From a virus, in IMG/VR virus record IMGVR_UViG_3300042561_001716, positions 1 through 48,825 of that record: a stretch of 48,825 nt of DNA. One strand, written 5' to 3'. The notes under the pieces are model-generated. The model did no database searches. It saw nothing but the letters and a program-made list of their open reading frames with translations, and was not told the DNA's origin. Positions 40,497-48,182 of the stretch are shown here, one piece after another; positions within the stretch are counted from its first letter, which is position 1; every line of letters starts with the position of its first letter. The translations under genes were made by a program, and so were the position numbers.

Positions 40497-43054
40497 GTGG
40501 GTGGGGAACGTTACTCAATCTTGAATCCGCAACACAGCAAGCCTTGGCGGTAGAATCCCAAGGTGAAAGTAAGATCACGCTGTTTGAGGAATTTGAGCCG
40601 AACCCCGGAGGACAAGCGCGGTTTCTTGATATGATGGGGTGGCAGGACGTAGAACCCCTAACGCAGAGATGGGGAGCGGCTATTGGGGGAATAGGATGTA
40701 TTGCCGGGGAAACTGAAATTAACGGCGTTCCGGTTCGTGAATTGACGCGATCGCCTATCAAAGTACAAACCCTGATAGGCGAAACTTACGCTACACCTGC
40801 ATTTGTGAAGGGTCAAGCGAATCTTTATCGAGTAACGCTTCGCTCTGGGAAACAAGTTCTAGTAACGGCACACCACCGTTTTCTCTCGCCAACTGGATGG
40901 CATCAACTTCAATTCCTTGATTGCGGTTCGCTCGTAGCTTGCCATGATAACGAGAATGATCTGGCGGGGTTGGAAATATCCAGAGATTATTCAGATCGTT
41001 ATCAAGAGCGTTTTCATTCTGGTGGTGAACTACTTCCTCCCGCTTTAGTTTTCGCCCTAGAATATTCTGGACTGTCCCCCTTGCTCTGTAGTGGTTTTCT
41101 TCCCGACTTTTCCCGCCATTCCACTGAGAATTTTTCTCTGGAGAACGAGCGCCAACTCTTCGCATTTGAACGCCTCTTCTCACAAGCCTTCGACGAATTA
41201 CCTCATCTCGAACGCCAAAGTCTCGCCCAATCTCACGGCAAGTTTCACCATTCTTGTATCGCTCAATTATTTGATCCATCGGAAGGCTATAATCTGTCTT
41301 ACGTTGATAACCCGTCATGCCAGGGAGTGCGTCAAACTCTTCGCAAACTTTGGCGACGGTTTTCTTGCTTATACCAAGAGCTTCGGCAGTGTACGCGTAA
41401 TTCCTTGTCTGCTGATAGTGTTCAAATATTACTTGATAATCTGTTCTTCTCGCGTTTGGCTTTGCCTTTGGGGTATGAAGCCCATGCTTTTGCAGTGCGT
41501 GGGATACAGCATTATGACAAGTTCCTAGAGTTCTCGCTATTGAGCGAATGCTTGGATGTTCACTCAAAAGAGATTGCCACTGCTCTTTTGAAAGTTGCGA
41601 AGGCTTGTTCATTTATTTGGACTAATTCTATTAGTGGTAATACATACAATGATAACTCATATTGGGACGTAATTGAAGCAATTGAGTATATTAGATATGA
41701 TGATTTTTACGACATTCATGTACCACAAGGAAATCATTATTTAGCTAACGGAATATGGCATCACAATAGCGGTAAGTCATTCTCCGGTGCAGTTTGGGCT
41801 TGTTCTCGCGCTTTGCTTGCGCCGGATGCTAGAGGTATGATATCGGCAAATAGCTACGGGCAGCTATCGAGGGCATCCCTTCTGGCATTAGTCGAAGTTT
41901 GCCGGATGTTCAATATTCCCCTTGAACCTTGGCGTGAATCGGCAGAAGATCAGGCTTTAGCGATCGCCAACTGCCAACGCTGCTATATTGGACCAGATCG
42001 AGCGTTTGTTTATGTCCTGTCAGCATCGGCTTTTAGCGGTTCAACTCAAGCGGGGCGCGGTTTGCAAATTCGATGGTTTTGGGGAGATGAGTTTGCCTAC
42101 ACACCGGAAAAGGCATTTTTAACTATTGATGGAAGATTGGGGCGGGGACCAGGTACGCTCAAAGGTCAAGGCATCCTGACAACTTCACCAGCCGGATATA
42201 ACTATCTGTGGGATAAATTTGGAGATCCAACCCGAAGCGACGACTTAAAACGGATTTACCAAATTGTTTCAATGTCGTCACTGGAAAATAAAAAACATTT
42301 AGGCGAGGATTATGTAGCGTCGCTTGAGGCAAACTATAGTGACGAACTGTACCAACAAGAGGTAATGGGGCAGTTTATCAACACGGTACAGGGTTTAATT
42401 TATAAATACTTTGACCGCACCAAACACTCGTTCCAAGATGAAGATGCGGAACTTTTGGAATATGACCCGAATCTCCCTCTACTCCTGACCTTCGACTTTA
42501 ACCACACGCCCATAGTTTGCCTAGCTGCCCAAAAACGCGGTAACGAGATCCACTTTTGTAAAGAATGGTTTCTGATGGACTCCGATATTTGGGAGTTGAC
42601 GGAAAGCATTGTGGACTGGGTAGAGAAGCACGGCATACCCCCAGAAATACAAATATTTGGTGATGCCACCGGACGGGCAAGAACTGCGGCCAGTCGCTTG
42701 TCGTCGTGGGATATTGTGTTCCAGGGACTTGAACCTCTAGCAGCACTGCGAGGTAAAGGTTATTTGGTTCGCAAGTTTGCAGACGCTAACCCGTATGTAG
42801 TTAACCGGGTTCACTCAGTCAATCAACTTTTCCGCCAAAACCGTTGTTATATTCACTTTGCAAACTGCCAAAACTTTATCAAGGATTTGGAACAGGTGAC
42901 TTGGAGTGACGAGGGCATCAATAAAAGCGATAACCCGCTACTATCACATTTAAGCGACGCGGCGGGTTATCTAATTCATTCAATTTATCCGTTTAAGAAG
43001 GAAACCAGGGAACGGAAGTCAGGGAAGAAAAAAGTTAGGGGGCTTGCGGGGTAA
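40493..43054 (+). CDS. terL: Terminase large subunit interrupted by an intein
   Basis: The start is ATG at 40493 (MSGWGTLLNL, GGAAGGA 8 bases upstream). Without the intein the protein is about 496 residues. The extein Walker A motif GGIGSGKS is rebuilt when the intein (40697-41767) is removed. Walker B is WFWGDEFA, motif III is TTSPAG, and the C-terminal nuclease has Asp residues in TFDFNHTP, FGDATG and SHLSDAAGY. It packages DNA into heads and cuts it. The precursor must splice to give an active ATPase. It ends with a 20-base overlap with the convergent HAD gene. Confidence 0.93.
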   Translation: MSGWGTLLNLESATQQALAVESQGESKITLFEEFEPNPGGQARFLDMMGWQDVEPLTQRWGAAIGGIGCIAGETEINGVPVRELTRSPIKVQTLIGETYATPAFVKGQANLYRVTLRSGKQVLVTAHHRFLSPTGWHQLQFLDCGSLVACHDNENDLAGLEISRDYSDRYQERFHSGGELLPPALVFALEYSGLSPLLCSGFLPDFSRHSTENFSLENERQLFAFERLFSQAFDELPHLERQSLAQSHGKFHHSCIAQLFDPSEGYNLSYVDNPSCQGVRQTLRKLWRRFSCLYQELRQCTRNSLSADSVQILLDNLFFSRLALPLGYEAHAFAVRGIQHYDKFLEFSLLSECLDVHSKEIATALLKVAKACSFIWTNSISGNTYNDNSYWDVIEAIEYIRYDDFYDIHVPQGNHYLANGIWHHNSGKSFSGAVWACSRALLAPDARGMISANSYGQLSRASLLALVEVCRMFNIPLEPWRESAEDQALAIANCQRCYIGPDRAFVYVLSASAFSGSTQAGRGLQIRWFWGDEFAYTPEKAFLTIDGRLGRGPGTLKGQGILTTSPAGYNYLWDKFGDPTRSDDLKRIYQIVSMSSLENKKHLGEDYVASLEANYSDELYQQEVMGQFINTVQGLIYKYFDRTKHSFQDEDAELLEYDPNLPLLLTFDFNHTPIVCLAAQKRGNEIHFCKEWFLMDSDIWELTESIVDWVEKHGIPPEIQIFGDATGRARTAASRLSSWDIVFQGLEPLAALRGKGYLVRKFADANPYVVNRVHSVNQLFRQNRCYIHFANCQNFIKDLEQVTWSDEGINKSDNPLLSHLSDAAGYLIHSIYPFKKETRERKSGKKKVRGLAG
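40697..41767 (+). mobile_element. Intein in the terminase P-loop
   Basis: A 357-residue intein inserted between GGIG and SGKS of the P-loop. It starts with Cys (CIAGETEINGVPV, block A), has a block B-like segment with TAHH (residues about 55-60), and ends with DIHVPQGNHYLANGIWHHN, giving the HN end before the +1 Ser. The middle, residues about 80-305, has no recognisable sense-strand endonuclease domain. On the opposite strand this region encodes a complete HNH protein. Confidence 0.92.
40791..41612 (-). CDS. HNH homing endonuclease-like protein encoded antisense within the intein
   Basis: A 273-residue protein encoded on the strand opposite to the intein. Three HTH-like segments (about 22-44, 74-92, 124-146: SIRSIARTLGTCHNAVSHAL, AEALGISKKTVAKV, CREIGRDFGVRDEVIRRRL) precede an NUMOD/HNH_3-like core (VVHHQNENALDNDLNNLWIF, DHSRYHG, about 194-224) with H196, H197, N208-209, H219 and H223 as likely catalytic residues. 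It has no ribosome site and no promoter was found. The C-terminal 35 residues lie antisense to the intein block B region. It would spread the intein by cutting intein-free terL genes. Confidence 0.85.
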   Translation of the reverse strand: MNKPSQLSKEQWQSLLSEHPSIRSIARTLGTCHNAVSHALQKHGLHTPKAKPNARRTDYQVIFEHYQQTRNYAYTAEALGISKKTVAKVCEEFDALPGMTGYQRKTDYSLPMDQIIERYKNGETCREIGRDFGVRDEVIRRRLVRRGVQMRRVGARSPEKNSQWNGGKSREENHYRARGTVQNILGRKLKREEVVHHQNENALDNDLNNLWIFPTPPDHSRYHGKLRANRNQGIEVDAIQLARENGGVPLLELVSQSEALLDKDSLDPSQMQV

Positions 43055-43538
43055 TTCTCCAATCGTGCGCCCACATGAATGGGATATTAGCATTTTTGGC
43101 GCATTCTTTATCTTCGGGGCGATCTCCAACCATGAGGATTTCTGTAGGCGATTCCTTCAAATAAAACAAAGCCCGGTCAATCATGCCTGTGCCTGGCTTA
43201 CGGTAATCTCTGCTAATTGAGTCAATTAGCCGATCACAATCTTCACGGGTTACTAGCCAGCATTCTTCACCCTTGCTGTCAGGGCAAAAAAATATCCGTT
43301 CCATCAGAGGCAACAATGACAGGGTTTTATATTGTTCGGCAATACAGTCGTCATAGGACTTAAAACCTGCACCTACACCGCCTTGATTTGTTACTCCAAC
43401 AACCACCCAATCGGCATATTTTGAGATCGCATCCTCAACCCCTGGAATTAGCTCTTGATCGCAAGGATCGTTAATGAAAGTCGTGCCGGATTTGGTTTTG
43501 CGAACCGTGCCATCTAAATCCAAGAACAATATTTTCAT
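43035..43538 (-). CDS. HAD-family phosphatase (GmhB/histidinol-phosphatase-like)
   Basis: A 167-residue protein from the ATG at 43538. Motif I is FLDLDGTVR (DxDGT), motif II VGVTNQGGVG, and motif III/IV MVGDRPEDKECAKNA. This is the HAD IIIA pattern of heptose bisphosphatase and polynucleotide 3'-phosphatase-like proteins. A role in nucleotide end repair would suit its place with recombination genes. Its 3' end overlaps that of terL. Confidence 0.8.
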   Translation of the reverse strand: MKILFLDLDGTVRKTKSGTTFINDPCDQELIPGVEDAISKYADWVVVGVTNQGGVGAGFKSYDDCIAEQYKTLSLLPLMERIFFCPDSKGEECWLVTREDCDRLIDSISRDYRKPGTGMIDRALFYLKESPTEILMVGDRPEDKECAKNANIPFMWAHDWRITPQAP

Positions 43539-43576
43539 GATGTTTAGCGGTGGCGATTCCACCGCAATTACTTTAC

Positions 43577-43738
43577 TTATTTAACAGCCAAAACTTTAGG
43601 AAATTCTCTCACTTGCAACTTTAAAAGCAATTCGTGAATATCGCCACCTTTACCCTTGACTTTGACTGACACGCCTTCCTGAAAATAGTTAGCACCAAGG
43701 ATAATCCTATCTTTGCAAATGACTAAAAGCTGTGCCAT
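43577..43738 (-). CDS. Small basic beta-strand protein
   Basis: A 53-residue protein (MAQLLVICKDRIILGANYFQ) that lies 8 bases after the SSB gene. It has short strands and several Lys residues. No family was recognised. It belongs to the early block by direction and spacing. Confidence 0.55.
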   Translation of the reverse strand: MAQLLVICKDRIILGANYFQEGVSVKVKGKGGDIHELLLKLQVREFPKVLAVK

Positions 43739-43746
43739 GTTTGCAT

Positions 43747-44373
43747 TTAAAAATCCTCCTCTTGCCGATCTTGTTTGCCACCCAATAAATCCAATTGATT
43801 AACAGAAATAACAGGTTTTGATCTTAATTCCCCGCTGTTCTTGTCCGTCCATTCTTCAAACTTCAATTGTCCACTAATCCCTATCAAACCTCCTTTGCGG
43901 ACATAATTACCCATCACCTCGCCAACTTTTCCCCATGCCTCCAAATCAAACCAATCTGTCTGGTCTGATGTGCGGCGAACCGCTAAGGAGCATGATGTTT
44001 TGTTTGTACCAGACTCAAAATATCTAACTTCTGGATCTCGTCCTGCTCTCCCCGCAACATTCACTGAATTAACGTTTATAGGATTAGGAATAACGTCTAC
44101 AACACTAATCCTGAACTCGGTTATTTTGGTTTTAGTGCCGTTAAAATCTTTGTTAACGATATTGATTGAACCAACCAAAACGACTGATTGACCTTCTCTC
44201 AATTGACCAATTGATTCAGCTAACTTTCCAAAACCTAAACATTTAATTTGTTTGACGGACTGAGAATTGCTGACATTTATGAACGACAAGAAAAACTCAG
44301 ATACGGGCTTTCCGTCGTTACTGTATCTGAGTTGTGGGGATGAAATAACCCCCGATAAAATGGCTGTGTTCAT
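43747..44373 (-). CDS. ssb: Tandem-OB single-stranded DNA-binding protein
   Basis: A 208-residue SSB-like protein with two OB folds in one chain. OB1 is about residues 1-95 (MNTAILSGVISSPQLRYSND) and OB2 about 98-195 (NVAGRAGRDPEVRYFESGT, WFDLEAWGKVGEVMGNYVR). It ends with DRQEEDF, which recalls the acidic SSB tip. It coats ssDNA in replication and works with the ERF protein. It is separated from the upstream HNH gene by 3 bases. Confidence 0.85.
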   Translation of the reverse strand: MNTAILSGVISSPQLRYSNDGKPVSEFFLSFINVSNSQSVKQIKCLGFGKLAESIGQLREGQSVVLVGSINIVNKDFNGTKTKITEFRISVVDVIPNPINVNSVNVAGRAGRDPEVRYFESGTNKTSCSLAVRRTSDQTDWFDLEAWGKVGEVMGNYVRKGGLIGISGQLKFEEWTDKNSGELRSKPVISVNQLDLLGGKQDRQEEDF

Positions 44374-44376
44374 TGC

Positions 44377-44958
44377 CTACAATCCTTTATAATGTTCTAA
44401 CCAATGGCGATAATCTTCAAACTTTGAATCATACCTTTGACCGTATAAAATCAAATGGTAGTCGCCCCATTCACAATCGTTATACTCCCATGTCAAAAGC
44501 GAGTTTTCGGAGTTAGCTTTATTGATAAATTTTGGATGTACCGCACCGTTAAATTTATCTTTTACCTTTACATCTTGACCCCACCAATCACTTAATATTT
44601 TATTGCCGCGATTGAGAATATCAAAATACTTTCCCTCTGAAAAATCACCGCTTTCTAAAATCATCTGCATTCTGCCATCGTGAATGAAATTATGGCAGGA
44701 ATGACAGAGGGCAACACAGGTTTTAAACTCCACTTTTCCACTCGCGTAAATGCTGTAACATTCATGAGTTTCAAGCCATTGATGATATTTGGCTTGTTTG
44801 GGAGTTACGCCGCAAGCCTGACAGCAATTATCAGATTTGCGACGGGCTTTTTCTTTCTGTCCTTTCCACCAAGAATCACCTAAAATTACCCTTGGTGCTA
44901 AACCGTGCAAAGGCTTAGGAATATTTGGATGTAATAGCAACCAAGGGAATAACCGCAT
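44377..44958 (-). CDS. HNH-type zinc-binding protein
   Basis: A 193-residue protein with paired Cys sites (CCQACG, then CHSCHNFIHDG) and a WLETHE segment, resembling HNH endonuclease zinc cores. It may cut DNA or act in resolving recombination. It is packed between the 87-residue gene and SSB. Confidence 0.7.
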   Translation of the reverse strand: MRLFPWLLLHPNIPKPLHGLAPRVILGDSWWKGQKEKARRKSDNCCQACGVTPKQAKYHQWLETHECYSIYASGKVEFKTCVALCHSCHNFIHDGRMQMILESGDFSEGKYFDILNRGNKILSDWWGQDVKVKDKFNGAVHPKFINKANSENSLLTWEYNDCEWGDYHLILYGQRYDSKFEDYRHWLEHYKGL

Positions 44959-45222
44959 TTATTCTTCCTCTCCTTCTGGGATAAATTCTGGAATAGCGTC
45001 GCCATTTACTTTGAAAGTAGCTACGGGAGGGGCTTTCTCAATCAGTTTTTTATATTCCATTCTTACGGCTTCCCTGCATTTATCTTGCAGGATTTGTGTA
45101 CAGGTATCCTCATCTTCTCCTTCGGATATGCTCGCCCACATATCAACTGATAGATCAGCAGAGTTAAAGTCGCCTAAATTGAATTTTCTGGAATAACCAA
45201 CCGCAATAGTTTTAATGAACAT
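44959..45222 (-). CDS. Small acidic protein of the recombination block
   Basis: An 87-residue protein (MFIKTIAVGYSRKFNLGDFN) with an acidic middle and end. It starts directly after the ERF gene and ends one base before the HNH gene. No family was recognised; it probably belongs to the recombination operon. Confidence 0.6.
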   Translation of the reverse strand: MFIKTIAVGYSRKFNLGDFNSADLSVDMWASISEGEDEDTCTQILQDKCREAVRMEYKKLIEKAPPVATFKVNGDAIPEFIPEGEEE

Positions 45223-45924
45223 TTAAGCACCCTTGAATAAACTTTGTTGCCATTTTTGAACAGATATTAAATCTGTTTTTTTAACATTATCCGTGTAGCT
45301 TTCCAGGGCTGAAAATTCATCAATCCCTTGTGCTATCGCCCAATCAATGCACATATCTTTGATTAAATGGTCTAGGCTTTTTGATGTTCCAGAAGGTTGA
45401 AGTTCGTTGATTGACGGGATTTGATGACTTGCCAACCAAGCTAAAACCCAACTTTTATCAACCTTTAGAAATTCTCTAATTTGCTTTATGGTATCGCCGG
45501 CAGATGATATTGTTGCTTGTCTGCCGTTGCCGTTTGTTGTGGCGGGTTTGCTGTTTTTTGGCTCATCCTTCGCGCTATTTGCGTCATCATCTTCATCAGC
45601 CGTTATTGACAGCAACGCACAAACAGAATAACGACGGGCGTAAGTTAAAGCCGCTCCCTTCTTCTGGCTGTCTTGAATATCAGGAAGTTCATATTCAGAG
45701 GTCAGGACTTCGCCTGACTCATGGAATAATTGGGTTTTTAAAATGCCCCCCTTTTCCATCACCTGAACCAAAACTAAACCGTACCTGCAAAGGACTGGAG
45801 TAACAGCATCTAGGACTGAATCTAACGACGCATAACTCATTTTAAAATGAGGATTAGTTTTGTCTTTTTCGATGGGCGGAAATTCAGCCCGCGCATTGAT
45901 CAACGCCTTAATTAATTCAATCAT
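45223..45924 (-). CDS. ERF-family single-strand annealing protein
   Basis: A 233-residue protein. The first 125 residues match the ERF fold (HFKMSYASLDSVLDAVTPVL, GLVLVQVMEKGGIL, GAALTYARRYSVCALLSI, then DEDDD). A linker and a C-terminal helical region follow. ERF proteins anneal complementary single strands during phage recombination. It lies beside SSB, which fits. Confidence 0.85.
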   Translation of the reverse strand: MIELIKALINARAEFPPIEKDKTNPHFKMSYASLDSVLDAVTPVLCRYGLVLVQVMEKGGILKTQLFHESGEVLTSEYELPDIQDSQKKGAALTYARRYSVCALLSITADEDDDANSAKDEPKNSKPATTNGNGRQATISSAGDTIKQIREFLKVDKSWVLAWLASHQIPSINELQPSGTSKSLDHLIKDMCIDWAIAQGIDEFSALESYTDNVKKTDLISVQKWQQSLFKGA

Positions 45925-45925
45925 T

Positions 45926-46117
45926 TTAACCCCTGAATAATTCTTCTAAACAATCTTTTTCGGCTAAGTCTTCAGCGCAAATATTGACAAGGTTTAATGC
46001 TGTGGCAATGTTGTTTTTAAATTCCTCGTCAGTAGTTAAATCTTGGGCATTTTCAAGAACGGGAGTAATTAGTTGACAAACTTTCTCTAGTGTTCTAATC
46101 GCCTCTTCTAATTCCAT
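45926..46117 (-). CDS. Small acidic helical protein
   Basis: A 63-residue protein (MELEEAIRTLEKVCQLITPV) directly before the ERF gene. It is helical and acidic. No family was recognised. The spacing suggests the same operon. Confidence 0.55.
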   Translation of the reverse strand: MELEEAIRTLEKVCQLITPVLENAQDLTTDEEFKNNIATALNLVNICAEDLAEKDCLEELFRG

Positions 46118-46167
46118 TATTCAACCTCTAAAATGTTTTTGGATAGGGGCAATTACGCCCCATTTAC

Positions 46168-47202
46168 CTAAGCTGCTAACAAATATTCATGTTTAGTCAG
46201 CCTAATTAATTCCTTGGCTACGGGTCGCCAGTCGTCCTGATAGTCCTCACCATTGAGAGTCCAACCCAGATCATTCAGCCAGATATACCCAGCGAGAACA
46301 CCACAAACTTTAACTGAATATTGCTGCCCCTTGTCATCTCTAAAGTTAATGTCTTCGATATTAATAGCCATATCTTCGATAGGCTGGGTTATGGTTATGC
46401 GACCACTTCCTCTTTCATCCATGAACACCCCCTTTAAATATTCCTCTTTGATAAAGTCTTCCGCTTTTTGGTACGAGGCAAATGGCTTTTTAATTCCATT
46501 CATTTCTACCCTCCAAGTCCCCAAGGACTCATGATCTATTGTGGCGATGACATTGTGTATGTCCCCATCTAAAATGGCTTCATAAAACCCAAAATCACTG
46601 GGCGAGATAAAACTGATTTTAGATGCTATTTCCTCCTTAACCTTAATTTGGTGCTTGCACTCAACACCCCTAAAATAACTGTCCCCACACTCACATCTTT
46701 GATTGTTCATAGGGTGAGCAGGTGTGACGGTGTAGAGGTTGTCACCACTTTGGACGACGAACTTAACAAAGCCCTCATCCTCTACCTGTTCCAAAATTTG
46801 TACAGACTTGGCTTTCTCAGCCCTTGCGGTAGCTTGCACTTCTAATTCTGCCTCTAGCTCATTTTGAGCTAAGGTTTGACTGTCAACGAGTCTGAGTGAG
46901 TGCCATTTGCAATATCTCTCAGCTAGTTGATAACTAGCAGCACGGTGGACAATCTCGCCGCCAACCAAAACCATGTAAGGCTGGGTAGAACCCTCAAAAC
47001 TTTCACTCTCAAAATCAATGGTTGCTTCTACGGCTTGAATCTTCTGGACTTGTGCGGCTTGATGCTCAACAATTGCATCTACCCAACTAACCAAGAAAGT
47101 TTTGTTGCCAGATGGAACGACTCCTAATTCAGCAGCAATTTGTTTTACTTTTGGAAGTTTTTTGTTAAGGAGTTGTTGACGGCTGTAAATTGGGTGTGAC
47201 AT
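46168..47202 (-). CDS. SWIM-finger protein with an N-terminal SAP-like segment
   Basis: A 344-residue protein, the first gene of the early operon. Residues about 8-45 look SAP-like (LLNKKLPKVKQIAAELGV). Residues about 168-190 hold a SWIM-type site (CECGDSYFRGVECKHQIKV: CxC...CxH). The rest is alpha/beta. SWIM fingers bind DNA or proteins. It lies downstream of a strong promoter with repressor-like sites. Confidence 0.75.
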   Translation of the reverse strand: MSHPIYSRQQLLNKKLPKVKQIAAELGVVPSGNKTFLVSWVDAIVEHQAAQVQKIQAVEATIDFESESFEGSTQPYMVLVGGEIVHRAASYQLAERYCKWHSLRLVDSQTLAQNELEAELEVQATARAEKAKSVQILEQVEDEGFVKFVVQSGDNLYTVTPAHPMNNQRCECGDSYFRGVECKHQIKVKEEIASKISFISPSDFGFYEAILDGDIHNVIATIDHESLGTWRVEMNGIKKPFASYQKAEDFIKEEYLKGVFMDERGSGRITITQPIEDMAINIEDINFRDDKGQQYSVKVCGVLAGYIWLNDLGWTLNGEDYQDDWRPVAKELIRLTKHEYLLAA

Positions 47203-47279
47203 AATAACTTAGACCTGATTGGTTAGAAAGCAGTCACCTTGTCCTTAGAAAACTTGTGGCTGCTTTTGTTTACTCTCTT

Positions 47280-47308
47280 ACTATAGCTAGTAACTATAGA
47301 TATGTCAA
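47280..47308 (-). promoter_or_regulatory. Early promoter with overlapping operators
   Basis: On the minus strand TTGACA (47303-47308), a 17-base spacer and TATAGT (47280-47285) form a good promoter for the early operon. Two copies of ACTATAG (47280-47286 and 47293-47299) overlap the -10 box and the spacer, so a bound repressor would block it. Confidence 0.85.
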
Positions 47309-47589
47309 GAGACTTTCCAAAAAAAGTTAAGAATATTGATTTGCAAGGCTTCGCAGATTTTAGAGAGGGTGTCAGCCCCTACCGTTACCTGCTTCCGCTT
47401 CAATAATTTAGGGTTTTCGATTTGCTGGATATATCCCTCATTCACTCCAGCCATTTGTGCCAGCTTGGCGCGAGATAACCCTGCGGATTCCCTGTGTTGC
47501 CGTAACTTGGCGGCGTAATCTTGCCCCCAATTAAAAGATGCAATAGGCGTAATGTCCATATCAATATTCACCGTAATTTTATAGTCCAT
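47305..47589 (-). CDS. XRE-family HTH repressor
   Basis: A 94-residue protein from the ATG at 47589 (MDYKITVNIDMDITPI). The C-terminal 65 residues form a Cro/CI-type HTH (RQHRESAGLSRAKLAQMAGV, NEGYIQQIE, TLSKICEALQINIL). It probably binds the ACTATAG sites on both sides and so controls its own gene and the early operon. Its 3' end touches the -35 box of the early promoter. Confidence 0.8.
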   Translation of the reverse strand: MDYKITVNIDMDITPIASFNWGQDYAAKLRQHRESAGLSRAKLAQMAGVNEGYIQQIENPKLLKRKQVTVGADTLSKICEALQINILNFFWKVS

Positions 47590-47624
47590 AACTACAAAAA
47601 TAATCCTTTCGAGTGTCACTGTCA

Positions 47625-47668
47625 ACTATAGCTGATCCTGCCTACCGTCAAATCCGAATAAACTATAG
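47625..47668 (-). promoter_or_regulatory. Operator-like sites and probable promoter of the repressor gene
   Basis: Two copies of ACTATAG (47625-47631 and 47662-47668) flank a TTGACG-like -35 box. On the minus strand TATAGT near 47626 can be a -10 box, with a spacer of about 15 bases. This suggests autoregulation by the XRE protein. Confidence 0.65.
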
Positions 47669-47706
47669 GTATCAGTAATACAGAATAAACCCATCCTAAA
47701 GAAGCC

Positions 47707-48177
47707 CTAATGACTTGCATTTTCCAACTTCTCGATCCGCCGCTCAATATTAGATTGGCGTTTCAGCACTTCCGTGTATTTTGAGTTTTGCGCGAGTGCT
47801 GCGGATAGCTGCTCAAAATCTCGCGCCATGCTGGATATCTCGGAGTTAATGCGATTTTGCTCCTGAATTACGCCCGATAATAAAGCCGTCTGCTGTTTGA
47901 TGAACTCAAGATCCTTGTTTTGGGATTTATCCATCTCCTCTTTGTCGCGCCTGATGTTTTCAATCAAAAAAATTAAATCTTTTTTTACATCTCTGATTGA
48001 GTTTTGTTCAGAATCATTGATTGATTTCATCCCCTGCCATACAGCAAGCGCAAAGCTAAGAACACCAACAAATATTCCCGATATTTCTACCCACGACAAG
48101 CCAAGTTGCTTGCTAATAATTAAAAAGGCAAAAGATAAAATAGAAACGGCGAATAAAATTATTGTCTTAGTTCTCAT
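47707..48177 (-). CDS. Membrane-anchored coiled-coil protein
   Basis: A 156-residue protein with two TM segments near the N-terminus (IILFAVSILSFAFLII and WVEISGIFVGVLSFALAVW), then a long coiled coil (KKDLIFLIENIRRDKEEMD, EVLKRQSNIERRIEKLENA). It may be a membrane sensor or scaffold. It follows the FHA gene by 5 bases, so it is probably made together with it. Confidence 0.65.
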   Translation of the reverse strand: MRTKTIILFAVSILSFAFLIISKQLGLSWVEISGIFVGVLSFALAVWQGMKSINDSEQNSIRDVKKDLIFLIENIRRDKEEMDKSQNKDLEFIKQQTALLSGVIQEQNRINSEISSMARDFEQLSAALAQNSKYTEVLKRQSNIERRIEKLENASH

Positions 48178-48182
48178 TGATT

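Noticed and set aside
41091-41528. A third frame (plus strand) inside the intein
   Set aside because: The intein frame and the antisense endonuclease explain this region; the third frame has no motif and no start signal.
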